From: Austropuccinia psidii
Lineage: Eukaryota; Basidiomycota; Pucciniomycetes; Pucciniales; Sphaerophragmiaceae
Length of the DNA stretch: 64,000 bases
Reading direction: 5' to 3'
Assembly: GCA_023105745.1 (NCBI GenBank)
Contig: JALGQZ010000002.1
Span: 40,593,997-40,657,996, forward strand
Of this stretch, positions 7,231-17,904 are shown piece after piece; positions within the stretch are counted from its first letter, which is position 1, and each line of letters starts with the position of its first letter. Position numbers and translations under genes: made by a program. The notes under the pieces were generated by a model that had not been told where the DNA came from, made no database searches, and saw only the letters and a list, made by a program, of their open reading frames with translations.

Positions 7231-10190
7231 AATTTAGTTTAAGGTCATACAGGACCTACAACTAGGTGTGTAACCCCTGTATATTAGGTATACAAGTCCT
7301 GCAGTTTAAGTCATGCAAGGACCTCCTGGCCTAATCCAAGGGCTTATCTTGATTCTTGCGCTCCTTTGGGCTTGATTTTGGATTCCACTTGACTCTTGTT
7401 TTATTCTTCAATCTTCATGATTCCCACTTGATGCAAGATTCTTCTGGTTGTTTTATTTCTTGATATGCAATTTTCTTGTCTTAATTGATGGATTGGGACT
7501 CCACTTTGTTCATTCTGGCCAATTTGATAATTCTAAACACCTGTGAAACCCCTTGTTTCTGTTACACAAAGGGAGCAGTTTATTGTCATGCTAAGGACAA
7601 AAATGGTCCTTCAGCACTTCTCCTGACTAGGAAAATCCTCTCCAGCTTCTTGGCTGTTATTTTTCATAAGTTTCCCTGCCCAAATCTCCAGGGGAAGCAG
7701 TTTAGTGCCATGCTGAGGACCTCTTGAGTCTTCAAGCTTCTTTAAAATCTCAAGGGCAATTTGAGTTGAGTGTTTACATAATCTTGTTGGTCCATCATGT
7801 TGAGTGAGTCCTGAGTTCATAATCAATCCAGTGAGTAATCCTTCAGTCCATAAATCCTGACCACTTATTCTTGAATTCCAAATGAGTTTCAATCCAGAAT
7901 CAAACAAGTGTCCAAGGTCTTGTGTTGTCCAAAGGTCAATCCATAAGGAACTCCTGCTTTTCTTTATGAATAATCTTCTGCATTTTCAGTATTCTGGATA
8001 ATTTTCCTATGATAAGTTGTTTCCCAATTATCTTTCTATTTCTTCAAAATAATTTATGTCATTTTTTTCTTTTGTATTCCTGAATTATACCTGCTATAAA
8101 GAAATTAAAAATGAAAAAAATTATAATAATAAGATGATTTATAATTGATTTTTTTATTGATTGATTGATTTTCTTAATAATATTTGTTTTGATGAGGGCC
8201 CCCCTCTCCATTTCAAAATCTTGAGTTGGTTTTCAAATTTTGAAGAGGATATGTTCTCATTCCCCCAGAACTTCCACTATAAGGGATAGTGTAAGAAATA
8301 AGTTTACCCACCCCTTATTTTTATAGTGATTTTGATGAGAATAAATAATAATACAGTAAATTCACGCAGTTCCTTTTTTAAACTGGACTGAATAGTATTT
8401 TTTTTGTTTGATTTTAAGTATAAAATAACCTAAAAATTGATAAATCTGAGTAAAAATCACATTTCAAAAGAAATGATCCTGAATCACAATCAAAATCATG
8501 GAAATGTTTGGTTAAAGGTGGTAATTTGTGCCAATCAGTAAACATTGGTGCTCTTGGGAGTATTTAACAGTAATATGACATAATTGAATGATAATAATTT
8601 GAGTCCTTTATTCATATAATGACCCTTATGATGCCACAACTCTTCCTTTTGGAATCATCATTGTGACTCAGACTTTATTTCAAGTCCATCCCCTTTATGG
8701 TTCTGATTTTCTGTTACCCATAAATGCCTTTGAGCTGTTGAAAAATATAAAGAGTGAAAAATAAGAATTTGCACAGTCTTTAAAAAAACTCTTGTTTGCT
8801 TTTTGGGGGCTTTCAAAATTCCTTTTGGAATAAATAGCACATTGAGGTGTTATCAATATGTAAATTCCCCAAATTATGTCATCAATTAATGAGTTTTTAA
8901 TAGAAATAACTCCTTCAGAGTTCAATTAATGCCTTCATGGCACAAATACTTCTTATTTTCAAACTAGCTCCCATCACTTTCTTGTAATTCAAAACATATT
9001 TTGAATAAATTGATTGTTTTAACGGATTAGTTGGTGTAGAGTTTTTTTTTTTTTTTTTTAATTATTATTTTTTGAGTCAAAAAATTAAGCCAATTTAATG
9101 GCTCTTGCTGTAATAGTAGGAGAAGTATAATAAAGATGATAAATAAATGGAATATTCTTGAGTTCATGAATGGGATATTCCCCTAATTCTTAGTGAAAAG
9201 AAATAAATGAATTTGAAATATAAAAAAATAAAAAAATATGTTCAAAAAGTTCAAGTCAGTAAATATTTCTAATTCTTGTTTATAATGACATAAAGTGAGA
9301 AATTAAAAAAATAAGAAATGAAACCTTGGGTAGTTTATAGTCTTGCCTAGGACTTATCCTCCTTTGATATTCCTTGTTCAATACTTTTGAATATTTTAAA
9401 TAGGCAGTTTATGGTCTTGCCAAGGACCATTGGTTGATTGTGGTGTAATTTGAGTCCTAGTTGAGAATTTTTAGTGGTGGGCAGTTTATGGTCTTGCCAA
9501 GGACCATTTCTTTCTTTTTTTGCTTTGATCCTGTTGATAATTTGAGTGGGAAGTTTATGGTCTTTCCAAGGACCATAAGTTTTATTTGATTTTATTTTCT
9601 TTTATTACTCTAGGATATAAATCAATCAGTAACAGAAATAAAGTAATCAGTTAAAAAAAGAAATAAGCAGTTTTAAGTTTGGCTGAGGACTTATTTTTGG
9701 TTTATTTCAACTTCCTTAATTCATGAAATATATATATATATATATACTGTTTTTTTGTTTCTTTTGTTTCTCATTAAGATATACCTGTATCAAAAATAAA
9801 AGAATAATGTTAGCATTGATAGAGGAAAGAAGAATCAAATAATAAATAAAATCAAGCAGTTTTAAGCCATGCTGAGGGCTTTTTTCTGTTATTATATTAT
9901 TATTTTCCAAAACATAAATAAAAGAAAATTCAACAGTTTAAAGTCATGTTGAGGACTCATATCTTTTTCTCTTTTCTTTAGTTGCAATAATTCAATTTAA
10001 TAATATTATTTTATATTTTTTTTTAAAAAAAATGCATTAATCAAAAGAAAAAAAACATCAGTAAAACTCAAATTTGATAAAAATAGAAAATAAAAATAAA
10101 CAGTTTAAAGTCATGTTCAGGACTTTTAGTTTTGTATCCTTTATTTATTATAGAATAATTTTCTTTATTGTTAGAAGGTAAGGTGGTCAG
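7231..10190. other. Non-coding stretch around the hairpin repeats
   Basis: Apart from the repeated motif I see no supported gene. Short ORFs on the minus strand (7611-7907, 8658-8925) are low-complexity or contain the motif itself. The base run cccccagaac and a 6-bp hairpin CACTAT-AAGGG-ATAGTG (8275-8291) stand beside a TGTAAG at 8290. This resembles an LTR edge of a minus-strand element, but no matching partner was found. There is a poly-T run at about 9041-9059 and an (AT)n tract at about 9728-9746. Confidence 0.45.
7235..10126 (+). repeat. Twelve dispersed copies of a short hairpin-forming motif
   Basis: A motif of about 25 bp, GCAGTTTA followed by a segment such as GGTCTTGCCAAGGACC, occurs near 7235, 7301, 7575, 7697, 9330, 9403, 9481, 9549, 9666, 9855, 9933 and 10101. 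Spacing is irregular (66-274 bp within two clusters). In most copies the GTC...GAC arms can pair, and the neighbouring bases change together: A/T, G/C or T/A pairs in different copies. The intervening DNA is unrelated AT-rich sequence. Irregular spacing and unequal copies exclude a CRISPR array. Confidence 0.7.
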
Positions 10191-10453
10191 CTTGACAGGC
10201 TCATTTAAAAGACCCTAACAACTCCTACCATTATTTGGGTGGGTTGTTTCCATTCCTTATTCTTTTTTTTTGAAAAGCACTTTATGGAGCTTTTAACCAC
10301 TTTTCATGGTTTGTTTACTACTAAAATCTTGTGCAGTATAGTTTGTTAATGCAGATGGAGGCTCATCCCTGTAAATCTTCTCAGAAGCCTTTCGGGTGGG
10401 CTGTTGTAGTCTTGATGGGTGTTATTACACCCTAATTGAGGCTTTAAAACAGT

Positions 10454-10876
10454 TTGGGTGACTGTTTCTTGCTTGCAAAGACCTCTAGACAGCTGTACTA
10501 CTCACCCCCTACCTTGTGTAGAATAGCATCAGGTGAGCTCTCTTTTTTTATTTTTATTATTATATTATATATATTTTTTTATTGCTATTATTCTTATTTT
10601 TACTTATTTTATTCATTCTTATATATATATATATATATAATTCTTTCAATAGCACCTTTATCGTGTTTTATTGTTCATGGACACTCCAACACCCTTGAGG
10701 GTTCTGAAAAGTTGATTGGGTGAGTTACTTTCATTTTTTTTAATTTTATTTTCTTTCTTTATTGCATGGCGTGTACTTGATCAACAGGGCTTTCAGAGAC
10801 CTCAAGCAGCTTCAGATCCTTTGTTTAATCAAGTTGGGTTGGATGCTTCAGTAGTTGGAAGGTGTCTATACACCTT
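10454..10876 (+). CDS. Possible small spliced ORF (uncharacterised)
   Basis: An ATG at 10454 opens 26 codons to a GTGAGC donor (10533). A 120-nt T/AT-rich intron ends TTTCAATAG (10652). A 67-nt exon follows to GTGAGT (10720), and a 68-nt intron ends ATCAACAG (10787). The joined frame runs on through KQLQILCLIKLGWMLQ to a stop near 10860, about 75 residues in all. I recognise no family. The case rests only on clean splice-like signals on the strand opposite to the flanking retroelement remnants. It could equally be part of a decayed non-coding transcript. Confidence 0.25.
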
Positions 10877-11059
10877 ATATTGGTCATGTTAGGATTCTTC
10901 AAGAGGTCTTAGATGTGATAATAAAAGCATCAACTGGTCGTGCCTGCTGTGTAAGCCTCCCTCCATTCTAAATACACTATGACTAAGGGTCATGTCACTT
11001 GCTGTCTCAGGGGGAGTTAGTAAGTGACTTCCTATCTAGAGCAATATGCAGCTATCCTT

Positions 11060-11659
11060 GTAAGTCTTATTCCTTTTATACTTCTCTCATGTATTTATTT
11101 ATTTATTCATTAATTATTTTTTTTAAGCTACTTTCTCCTTATGCTGTCAAGAGCACCATTTTGCTCAGTAGACTACTATAGTTGTAACGTCCTCGGAAAA
11201 ATCTGAATCCATTGCCAAAAATAGCACCTTTATCAAATATATATAGCTGTTGGTAATCTCTCAATCAACCCCCCCAAAGAAACCTCCAATACTTTTCTGG
11301 CTTAGACAATGCTTCCAAAATCTTGCTGTGATCTTAAGTAAGGTAAGCTGCTATTTTCTTATGGCTTGCAGATGGCTGTTGGTTTCCTCCACCGTTTCTG
11401 AAGGACATTGGTGGAAAGCTGTTGCCTATATTTAGTGCTGACCATTTTCATCAACGGGAAATTAATGTTTACTTTTAAAGCCATCACTGTTTCCAGCAAT
11501 TGAAATCAAGGGACCTTTCATACTTGGTAGCATAAGAGCCGCCCAATAGGTTAGGCTAGGAGGAGACTCCGGGTCCAACTTATCTTCACCAGGTATTTCA
11601 TTTAACTCTTATGTTCTAATTTATCTTATCATTTCCTTTCTTCCTTTCCTTCCATGCAG
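11060..11659 (+). other. Further intron-like segments on the plus strand
   Basis: Two more segments look like rust introns: 11060-11127 (GTAAGT ... TTTTTAAG, 68 nt) and 11593-11659 (GTATTT, a TCTAAT branch-like site, a long pyrimidine run, CATGCAG, 67 nt). With those at 10533-10652 and 10720-10787 they suggest a spliced plus-strand transcript across this stretch. The exons between them contain stops in all frames, so if transcribed they are mostly non-coding or decayed. Confidence 0.35.
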
Positions 11660-12018
11660 AAGTTCTTGTTTTTCATAATGATCTAGAAGTAGTCCTTTTA
11701 CGTTTTCTTTAGAATTAATTAGTCAAGTTTAACATCTGACCCAACTAAGTCCTCAACTTAATTCAAAATAGGATTTTGGGAGTCCCTTATGCAAAACTAC
11801 ATTGTTAGCTTAACCATTTATGCCTCTTGCATCCTTATAGAAGATGGTGCCCCGTGCTGAGCTGGCCAGAAGATCTCTTCTATATCGGCTCCTTTGTTTT
11901 GCATGACTTGTAAGCTAAGCCTTAGTTTTCTTTTAGAATCATTTTCCTCCATAGCTGAAGATTCCCAAGACCATTGATTGGCGGAGGTTAGTGGGGCTCC
12001 GTCTTTTAGTGGTAATAG

Positions 12019-12035
12019 CCAATTGGTATAAATAG
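12019..12035 (+). promoter_or_regulatory. CCAAT-like and TATA-box core promoter
   Basis: CCAATTGG (12019-12026) is followed directly by TATAAATAG (12027-12035). A pyrimidine-rich stretch with plausible start sites lies about 30 bp downstream. It precedes a 5'-UTR intron candidate and the ORF at 12258, which is where a promoter for that ORF should be. Confidence 0.45.
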
Positions 12036-12133
12036 TGGCTCCTTCCTTTCTTTTTTCTCCCAGTCTCACCTCTACTTATTATCATTGAGTTATTATTTTA
12101 CTCGCTTGCCTTACCTCAACTCCATTTGGGAAT

Positions 12134-12236
12134 GTATATGTTTTATTTTACTAGTAAAAATTTTGTTTTGTCTTATGTATTCAAAATATTGACTCTGTCT
12201 TTGTCCATACCCTTTTCTTTTTCTTTGTTGTGTTAG
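12134..12236 (+). other. Candidate 5'-UTR intron
   Basis: GTATAT at 12134, a TTGAC branch-like sequence, a long pyrimidine tract and TGTTAG ending at 12236 (103 nt). It lies between the TATA box and the ATG at 12258. It contains no ATG likely to be used. Confidence 0.35.
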
Positions 12237-12257
12237 ATTTACCTAGATACTATTGTA

Positions 12258-12548
12258 ATGAATCACCAAGGTCAATCATATGGCTTGGGTTACTCCAACT
12301 TTATTAATTCCTTCAGTACTGATGAGCTGGAAGAATTGCTATTTGGCTTTTCCTCACATTCTTTGAGAAGGAAAGGCTTCTGGAACTGGGCTAATGATCC
12401 TCACTCTAACTTACCATCTCCTCCAGCTCTGGAAACACATTCAAAGGCTTCTTCCCCATCACCCTCTTCAGAGGCTGCGATGACCTTTTATGCCTTCATT
12501 GAGGGGGAATATGATCCTTGTCTTTTTGTTCCAGACCCCTCAAGCTAG
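12258..12548 (+). CDS. Hypothetical protein, 96 aa
   Basis: Starts ATG with MNHQGQSYGLGYSNF, is rich in Ser/Pro (SPSPSSEAAMT) and ends CLFVPDPSS. It has a TATA box about 230 bp upstream and a candidate 5'-UTR intron between. A GTTAGT...TTATAG intron-like segment follows the stop (12677-12780). No domain, signal peptide or membrane segment is evident, and I do not recognise it. It might be a fragment of a rust-specific gene or the leader ORF of another mobile element. Confidence 0.33.
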   Translation: MNHQGQSYGLGYSNFINSFSTDELEELLFGFSSHSLRRKGFWNWANDPHSNLPSPPALETHSKASSPSPSSEAAMTFYAFIEGEYDPCLFVPDPSS

Positions 12549-12839
12549 TTTTTCAAAGAGGGATCCCCTTCTGCCATTAGACCCAAAATACATCATCGGC
12601 AACAAAGAATGCACCCCTACTACTTATGCCCCTGTGATTCCAATGGACAGGCTATTACTATATGCAATTGCACTAGGTTAGTTGTAGTCCCTTTGTGTAT
12701 TTATTTATTTATTTATTTCAATGTGTGTGTAACTAATCTTCAGTCACGTTTTATTTTTTATTTTTATTTCTTTATTATAGAATATAATAATCATTGTTAT
12801 TTATCTGTATTTGTATATATTTATCTTGACAGGTAATCC

Positions 12840-13690
12840 TTGTGCATTGTTATTTGCCATAGTAGACCCTTCTTTTATTGAGTGGTGGCTGCTGGCGCTC
12901 CTAATTTTGATGTAATATGCGCGAATTAAAACAAAATAAAATGAAGACAGTTTTATATATACAAAAGAAACACTAATAAGAGCAAGTTACAATGGAACTT
13001 GGAGCAAGAGAAAGAAAAGAAAAAAAATTAAGACATAAATGATAAATTTAAATTCCCAAAGGAGCTTGAAGTGAGAAGAGGAATAAATAAGTTCAAGCAT
13101 TTATGTATAAGCAAACAACATACACTAATAAATGCATGAATGATAAAAGGTAAATAAATAAAATAAATGAATAAATAGAAGATAAAAAAATAATATAAAT
13201 AATAAACTATAAATAAAATATAAGAAAAGGAATAGTATATTTTAAATATATATATATATAGATACGTATATATGTGGGTTACTTTTCTTTTCTTTTCTTT
13301 TTTTGATAATAAATGAAATTAAGAATGAGATAACTTAGATAGGAAAATAACAGAAAAATAAACTAGTAAAATAAGATAAATTAGATATCCTAATATTATG
13401 TAGATATTTATTTATTTTATTTTATTTTAGTTATCATCTACTGATATAAACTGAACTGAAATGATTGTGTTTTTAGTTCTTGTTTCACATATTTCACATT
13501 TTTTATAACTAATTATAACTATTTATTTATTTATTTATTTTTTATTTCTATTAATAGGTGAGATTTTTTTTCTTTCTTTTTTTTTGACTAATTTCTTTGA
13601 CCAAGTATTTTCTTAACTAATTCTTGCTTAATAAATCTTCCTCCCCTCAATTTTTCTCTCTTTAGACTTTCAAACAAATATTCTTGACAG
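12840..13690. other. AT-rich stretch without a gene
   Basis: Low-complexity A/T sequence with ATTT tetranucleotide runs (about 13518-13540) and an (AT)n tract near 13245-13260. No ORF or RNA gene is supported. Confidence 0.5.
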
Positions 13691-13701
13691 AAAGAGTTCC
13701 A

Positions 13702-14274
13702 TTATTCTGTATTCAACTTAGTTGCACCCCCTCCAAGGCTGAATATTTCTGGTATAAGTGTTCCTTCCCAGTGGCAATACCAGGTGGTACTATTAATAAT
13801 ATAACCTTTTGAGATATTGCATATTTCTCCATTTTTAATTTCAAAATCCTGAAGGTTGAACCAGTCTTGGCATTCCCAAGTCCTCCAAAATAGTGATTTT
13901 CTGATGTGTTCATCCATGTAAAATATTTCATTCCAGTAATTGTTTCCAAGGTTGCCTTCAACTCCATCACGGGTCAGTAAATCCAAGAATTCATACTTTG
14001 TGAGGTTGAATCCAGGGAATTCTTTCCATGGATTTGGAATGGCAATTTTTGATAGTTTTTTTTCCTTTTCAAAGATATCCTCAAACTCAATATATGGAAG
14101 GATTATTGTGGAGATATCTGGACAAGGTTCTGGTTTTGTTTGTAAGAACCATTCAGGATATTCACTTGCTTCTTGGGGATTATTGCAATTTGCCCAGACT
14201 TCCTTTTCTTCTACCCAGCTAATATCTGTGTCCAATGACCAGGGATTTTCTTCAAGTATTGGCCATGACTCCAT
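13702..14274 (-). CDS. Hypothetical protein associated with C-type element, 190 aa
   Basis: The ATG at 14272-14274 gives MESWPILEENPWSLDTDISW. The frame is open for 190 codons to LGGGATKLNTE. The protein is tryptophan- and acid-rich (WFLQTKPEPCPD, SLFWRTWECQDW) and soluble, with no membrane segment. A decayed relative lies 0.8 kb upstream on the same strand (15103-15560), sharing the pattern L-x-x-L-T-x-x-G-x-x-G-N-L-x-N and the ending LGG-A. Both sit beside a retropepsin, so I infer they belong to the element, but I cannot assign a function. An alternative start at 14334 lacks an ATG. Confidence 0.5.
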   Translation of the reverse strand: MESWPILEENPWSLDTDISWVEEKEVWANCNNPQEASEYPEWFLQTKPEPCPDISTIILPYIEFEDIFEKEKKLSKIAIPNPWKEFPGFNLTKYEFLDLLTRDGVEGNLGNNYWNEIFYMDEHIRKSLFWRTWECQDWFNLQDFEIKNGEICNISKGYIINSTTWYCHWEGTLIPEIFSLGGGATKLNTE

Positions 14275-15102
14275 TTTGTAGGATTTGGTGGATTTTGAAT
14301 TGTTCAAGGTAAGATGAATTGAAAATAGTATCAAATTTATTATGAAAATATTTTGAGGGTAGGTTTAATGGGTTTTGGATTATGATTTTTGGGTAAGAAT
14401 TTTGTGTATTTTCCTCTTTGATAAGGAAGGAGGTCACTTCCTTGTGATTTTATGGTTTGGGTGAGTGAAATTGGTTATTTTGGTTGATAAGAATTAATTT
14501 TCCTCTTTGATAAGGCAGGAGGTCACTGACTTGTAATTAACTGAGTTGAACTCTGACTATTTTATTTGATTTTTATAGTGAATATATGTCTTTAAGATGG
14601 GCCTTAATGGTTTGAAATTTAATTGGTCCATTAATTCTTGAACAATTTGATTATTGATTTTGTCAGAAATTTCCATAGTTTTCAGAAGTTCTTTGATCCC
14701 TTGAAGTTCTTGTTTTCTTGATATTGATGAAGTATCCTTAAAGTGCCAAAGATTTTCTTTATTGAAATAATCATTTTGAGATTTAAAAATTGAATATTCA
14801 TTATTAATTTTATCTTCTTTTATTAATTCCTCCACATAGGATCAAAATTTTGGTGAATTGTCCATGGTGGGGGTGATTGATATTTTTTTTGTTTTGTAAG
14901 TTCTTTATTTTTAATTTTTTAATTTTTATTTTTAGCTTTTATTTTTTATTTTTTTAAGAAATACTTTGTTGATGAATTTCTTCTTTGTTAAGGCAGGAAG
15001 TAACTGCCTAAATATTCAATAAAAAAAACTAATGATACATCTTATGGATGATACTGATGAATTTTTAGAGAAACAATATTGACTTTTGTTGATTTTATTT
15101 AA
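14275..15102 (-). other. Interval between the two related ORF copies
   Basis: AT-rich sequence with a short open frame (14557-14835, no ATG) encoding lysine/glutamate-rich, probably helical residues (SRKQELQGIKELLKTMEI). A sequence resembling 'ctttgataaggcaggaggtcact' is repeated at about 14417, 14505 and 14986, possibly marking a duplication. No independent gene is supported. Confidence 0.35.
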
Positions 15103-15560
15103 AGTTGAGCTCCCCCAAGTGGGAAAGGTGAGTGTCTGTTGAGTAACCTGGCCAAAATCAGGTCTTTGAGGGCTTCCACAAAGGCATTTCTTTCCTCAAT
15201 TTCTGGTTCTGATGGAACCTCTGACCACCATAAGTCTTCATCAATGAATATGTATCCATCTCAAACCCATTTAAGTCTTCCTGTTTGGTATGTTGATCCA
15301 TTCAACCCAAGATACCATTGGGCCCAAATATGATATAATTAAAGTTCTCCTCTTGGTAAAATTCCCATTGAAAATGTTTTATCCCAGAATTGATTTGAGA
15401 GGTTTCCTTTAATTCCTTCTTCAGTTAATAGCTCTAGAAATTGTATTTTGTTCAAGTTTGCTCCTGGAAGTTGACATAAATATTTATCTTCACATAAAAT
15501 GTCTTGAGCTTCATCCCCATAAAATCTTCAAAGGTAATATATGGCAATTAAAGGTAGTTG
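15103..15560 (-). pseudogene. Decayed copy of the 13702-14274 ORF
   Basis: Read on the minus strand it encodes GANLNKIQFLELLTEEGIKG, aligning with FNLTKYEFLDLLTRDGVEG of the intact ORF. It ends PLGGAQL, like the LGGGATKL of that ORF. Stops interrupt it in the middle (near 15340). It follows the retropepsin ORF immediately, in a shifted frame, which suggests that this domain once followed the protease in the element. Confidence 0.5.
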
Positions 15561-15562
15561 TA

Positions 15563-16741
15563 TTAATTTTCTAAAGTGGATTCTGTTTCAGCATCTTCAT
15601 TGAGAGGTTGCTGGATGAATTCAGGGTTTTCTGGTTGCCATTCATAAGGTTCTTCTTGGTTGTTCAATAGTCTGTCCAAGAATTTTATATGATATGTTTC
15701 TTTCAAATGTTTGTCTCTTTCTTCCATAATTTTGAAGTCTTTTCCTATTTCATTTATAGTTTCTTCATCTGAAAGCTCATTATGTTCACTAAATCTGACT
15801 TTCTTCCTTTTAAGTTTAGTTTCAAAAGGATTTCCATTTATTTTATCATTTCCATCCACCAAAATCTGGAAGATTTCTTCATTATTATCAATTGGATTGT
15901 AAATTATGTTGGGTAATTCATCTTCACATATTGACTCTTCAATTTGTCTTTTGAGGTTGTTTGACCATTTTTGGTTTTGTAAATCTTGAGCAATTTTATC
16001 CCTTTTTGGAGATATGGATAAATCTTGGGTCTTCTGGGTCAACTTAATAATGGTATTGTCACCTTTTGCATTTTGAAACTTCTTTCCTGGTGTATTTCTG
16101 ACCAATTTCTCCATATTGCATAAATACATTCCTCTAGGCAGACCAGTTTGCCATCCAAGTTCTTGAGGTTTGCATATTGGCATGTATAATCTTCTTCCAT
16201 CAGGTTCTTGACAGCTCAAGATTTCACCTTGTTTGTGAGAAAATTCCAGCCTAATGCTATTGTCTGCCAAGAAGGGTCTTCCAATTACTGTATGGACAGA
16301 TCCTTTTGCAATGAAGAAGTGAATTTGAGTTTCTTCACCTGAATCTAAAATGATTGGAGTAAATTCTGATAGTGCAACCAATGAAGTGGTATGCCCTCCA
16401 ATACCTCTGAGGTTCATGTTAAGATTTCTTGTTGTGAGTGAGGCTTTTATTGCTATTTCTTCTGGTATAATGTCAAGCTCTTCCCCAGTGTCCACTAATG
16501 CCTTGATAGGATATTCTTCCTTTCCAATGAAGATTTCCATAAATCCCAAAGGACAGGCATAATGAATTTTAGGCTTTTGTATTTCTTTGAATCCAAATGT
16601 TAATAGTCTTTCTTGAAGATCCATTGAGCTGAGTGATTTAATTTTTTCTTTGTATTTTTCTGATAATTCCTGTAGTTTATAGACAAAATTTTGTGACATC
16701 CTCAAAATTTCTTCAATGGTGAGGTTGATTTTTAGTTGCAT
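15563..16741 (-). CDS. Retropepsin-like aspartic protease polyprotein of C-type gypsy element
   Basis: 392 codons from an ATG at 16739-16741. A helical N-terminus (about 1-45) is followed by a retropepsin fold: active site ALVDTGEELDIIP with D-T-G at residues 84-86, the flap-like GIGGHTTSLVALSEF near 113, and the hydrophobic-hydrophobic-Gly motif VIGRPFLADN near 157. The last half is acidic and lysine-rich. In such elements the protease frees Gag and Pol products. No stop interrupts it although neighbouring pieces are decayed, so it may be a recent copy or under some constraint. The frame ends 2 bases before the related ORF copy at 15560. Confidence 0.7.
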   Translation of the reverse strand: MQLKINLTIEEILRMSQNFVYKLQELSEKYKEKIKSLSSMDLQERLLTFGFKEIQKPKIHYACPLGFMEIFIGKEEYPIKALVDTGEELDIIPEEIAIKASLTTRNLNMNLRGIGGHTTSLVALSEFTPIILDSGEETQIHFFIAKGSVHTVIGRPFLADNSIRLEFSHKQGEILSCQEPDGRRLYMPICKPQELGWQTGLPRGMYLCNMEKLVRNTPGKKFQNAKGDNTIIKLTQKTQDLSISPKRDKIAQDLQNQKWSNNLKRQIEESICEDELPNIIYNPIDNNEEIFQILVDGNDKINGNPFETKLKRKKVRFSEHNELSDEETINEIGKDFKIMEERDKHLKETYHIKFLDRLLNNQEEPYEWQPENPEFIQQPLNEDAETESTLEN

Positions 16742-16837
16742 ACTTTTCTTAATAATTTTGTCAATTTCTAGTTTGGTTTCAACTTGCTTCTTTTGAGGTT
16801 TTCTGAACTTCTTTTCTTCTTTTGGAATTTCCTCATC

Positions 16838-17083
16838 TTAATTCTTATTGGCAATATTCTCAATTTCCTCCTCAGGTTGGTCTGGTTTGGGAATATTGGA
16901 ATTTTGAAATTTGGTGGTGTGGGAACTCCTTTTGTTGTGGACTAAATAATAGGCAGTACCTTGAGGGGGAAATTTTGGTGAGTCTGTTTTGAATTTCATA
17001 ATTAGCCAATAACCATGGGTGCTAAGGTGTATTAGCTTCCCCTCTAAATATACTGAAAAGGATACCCTTTTTGATGAGATCAC
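16838..17083 (-). pseudogene. Possible gag C-terminal remnant
   Basis: 81 codons ending EEEIENIANKN, just upstream of the protease ORF on the same strand. It is polar, with a proline/glutamine-rich tail (NSNIPKPDQPEEE). No zinc knuckle is visible. Position alone suggests the end of gag; no definite homology. Confidence 0.3.
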
Positions 17084-17904
17084 AAATAAATTATTTAGTT
17101 TTGTGGCTTTTCAATTAGATAATTTCCTTCAGCAGTTTCTATCAGTCTGTCAATAAAAGATCACTATGATAATAATGGTAATAGGTAATATTTTTTTAAT
17201 AATAGAGGTTTGCTTAACTTTCTTGTTATTGATTATAATTCTTTTTAATTAATTCTTCTCGTATTCCTTCTTCCAATACCTGAGATATTTAAAGAATATT
17301 GTTTAATATCACTCTTAATATTAATAATAATATTGATAGCTAGTTAATACTTTGAAAGGTGATTTAATAATACTATCAATATGTCTATAACAATTTAAGG
17401 GTAAGATAATTCTTCAAGGGTGGTTTTGTTTAATATAAGGGTAAGATATAAATGATACAATAGTAATATAGTACTATTAGGATTAATATAAATATGATCC
17501 AATATACCTAAAAGGCTTATTATATAAGGAATAAGGCTAAGATGATATATCATTTCTATAAATAAAGGTTATTGATAAATTTGATAAGATAACTAATGAT
17601 AATATTTTCAAACACTACTTCAACACTACTACTATAATGGTCAGACTATCAAATAATATTCAACTATTTCATTAATATTATAAATATCTTTCATTAATTA
17701 ATCATAAATAATAATATAAGATACTGAGCCTTGCTACTGATCTTTTTCAATATAATACTAGATTATCCTGCTAGAGAAGGGATGGATTGATCCTCAAGAT
17801 TATTTTTTGAATCAGAAGCATGGGGGGAAAACAGGGAGAGAGGCCCTTTATTTATATCTTTTGGGCCCTCCATAGAGCCTTGCCAAAACAAGGGACTTAG
17901 AAAA
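17084..17904. other. AT-rich stretch without a gene
   Basis: Composed largely of A/T with many TAATAA-like steps. The minus-strand ORF 17763-18035 runs into the tandem array and looks accidental. Nothing else is supported. Confidence 0.45.

Noticed and set aside
7235..10126. CRISPR array interpretation of the repeated motif
   Set aside because: Spacing 66 to over 1,600 bp, copies unequal, eukaryotic retrotransposon context.
11520..11595. A tRNA-like look (TTGGTAGC, then ACTCCGGGTCCAACTT)
   Set aside because: No T-arm stem can be formed around the TCCAACT-like loop and no acceptor stem closes; not a tRNA.
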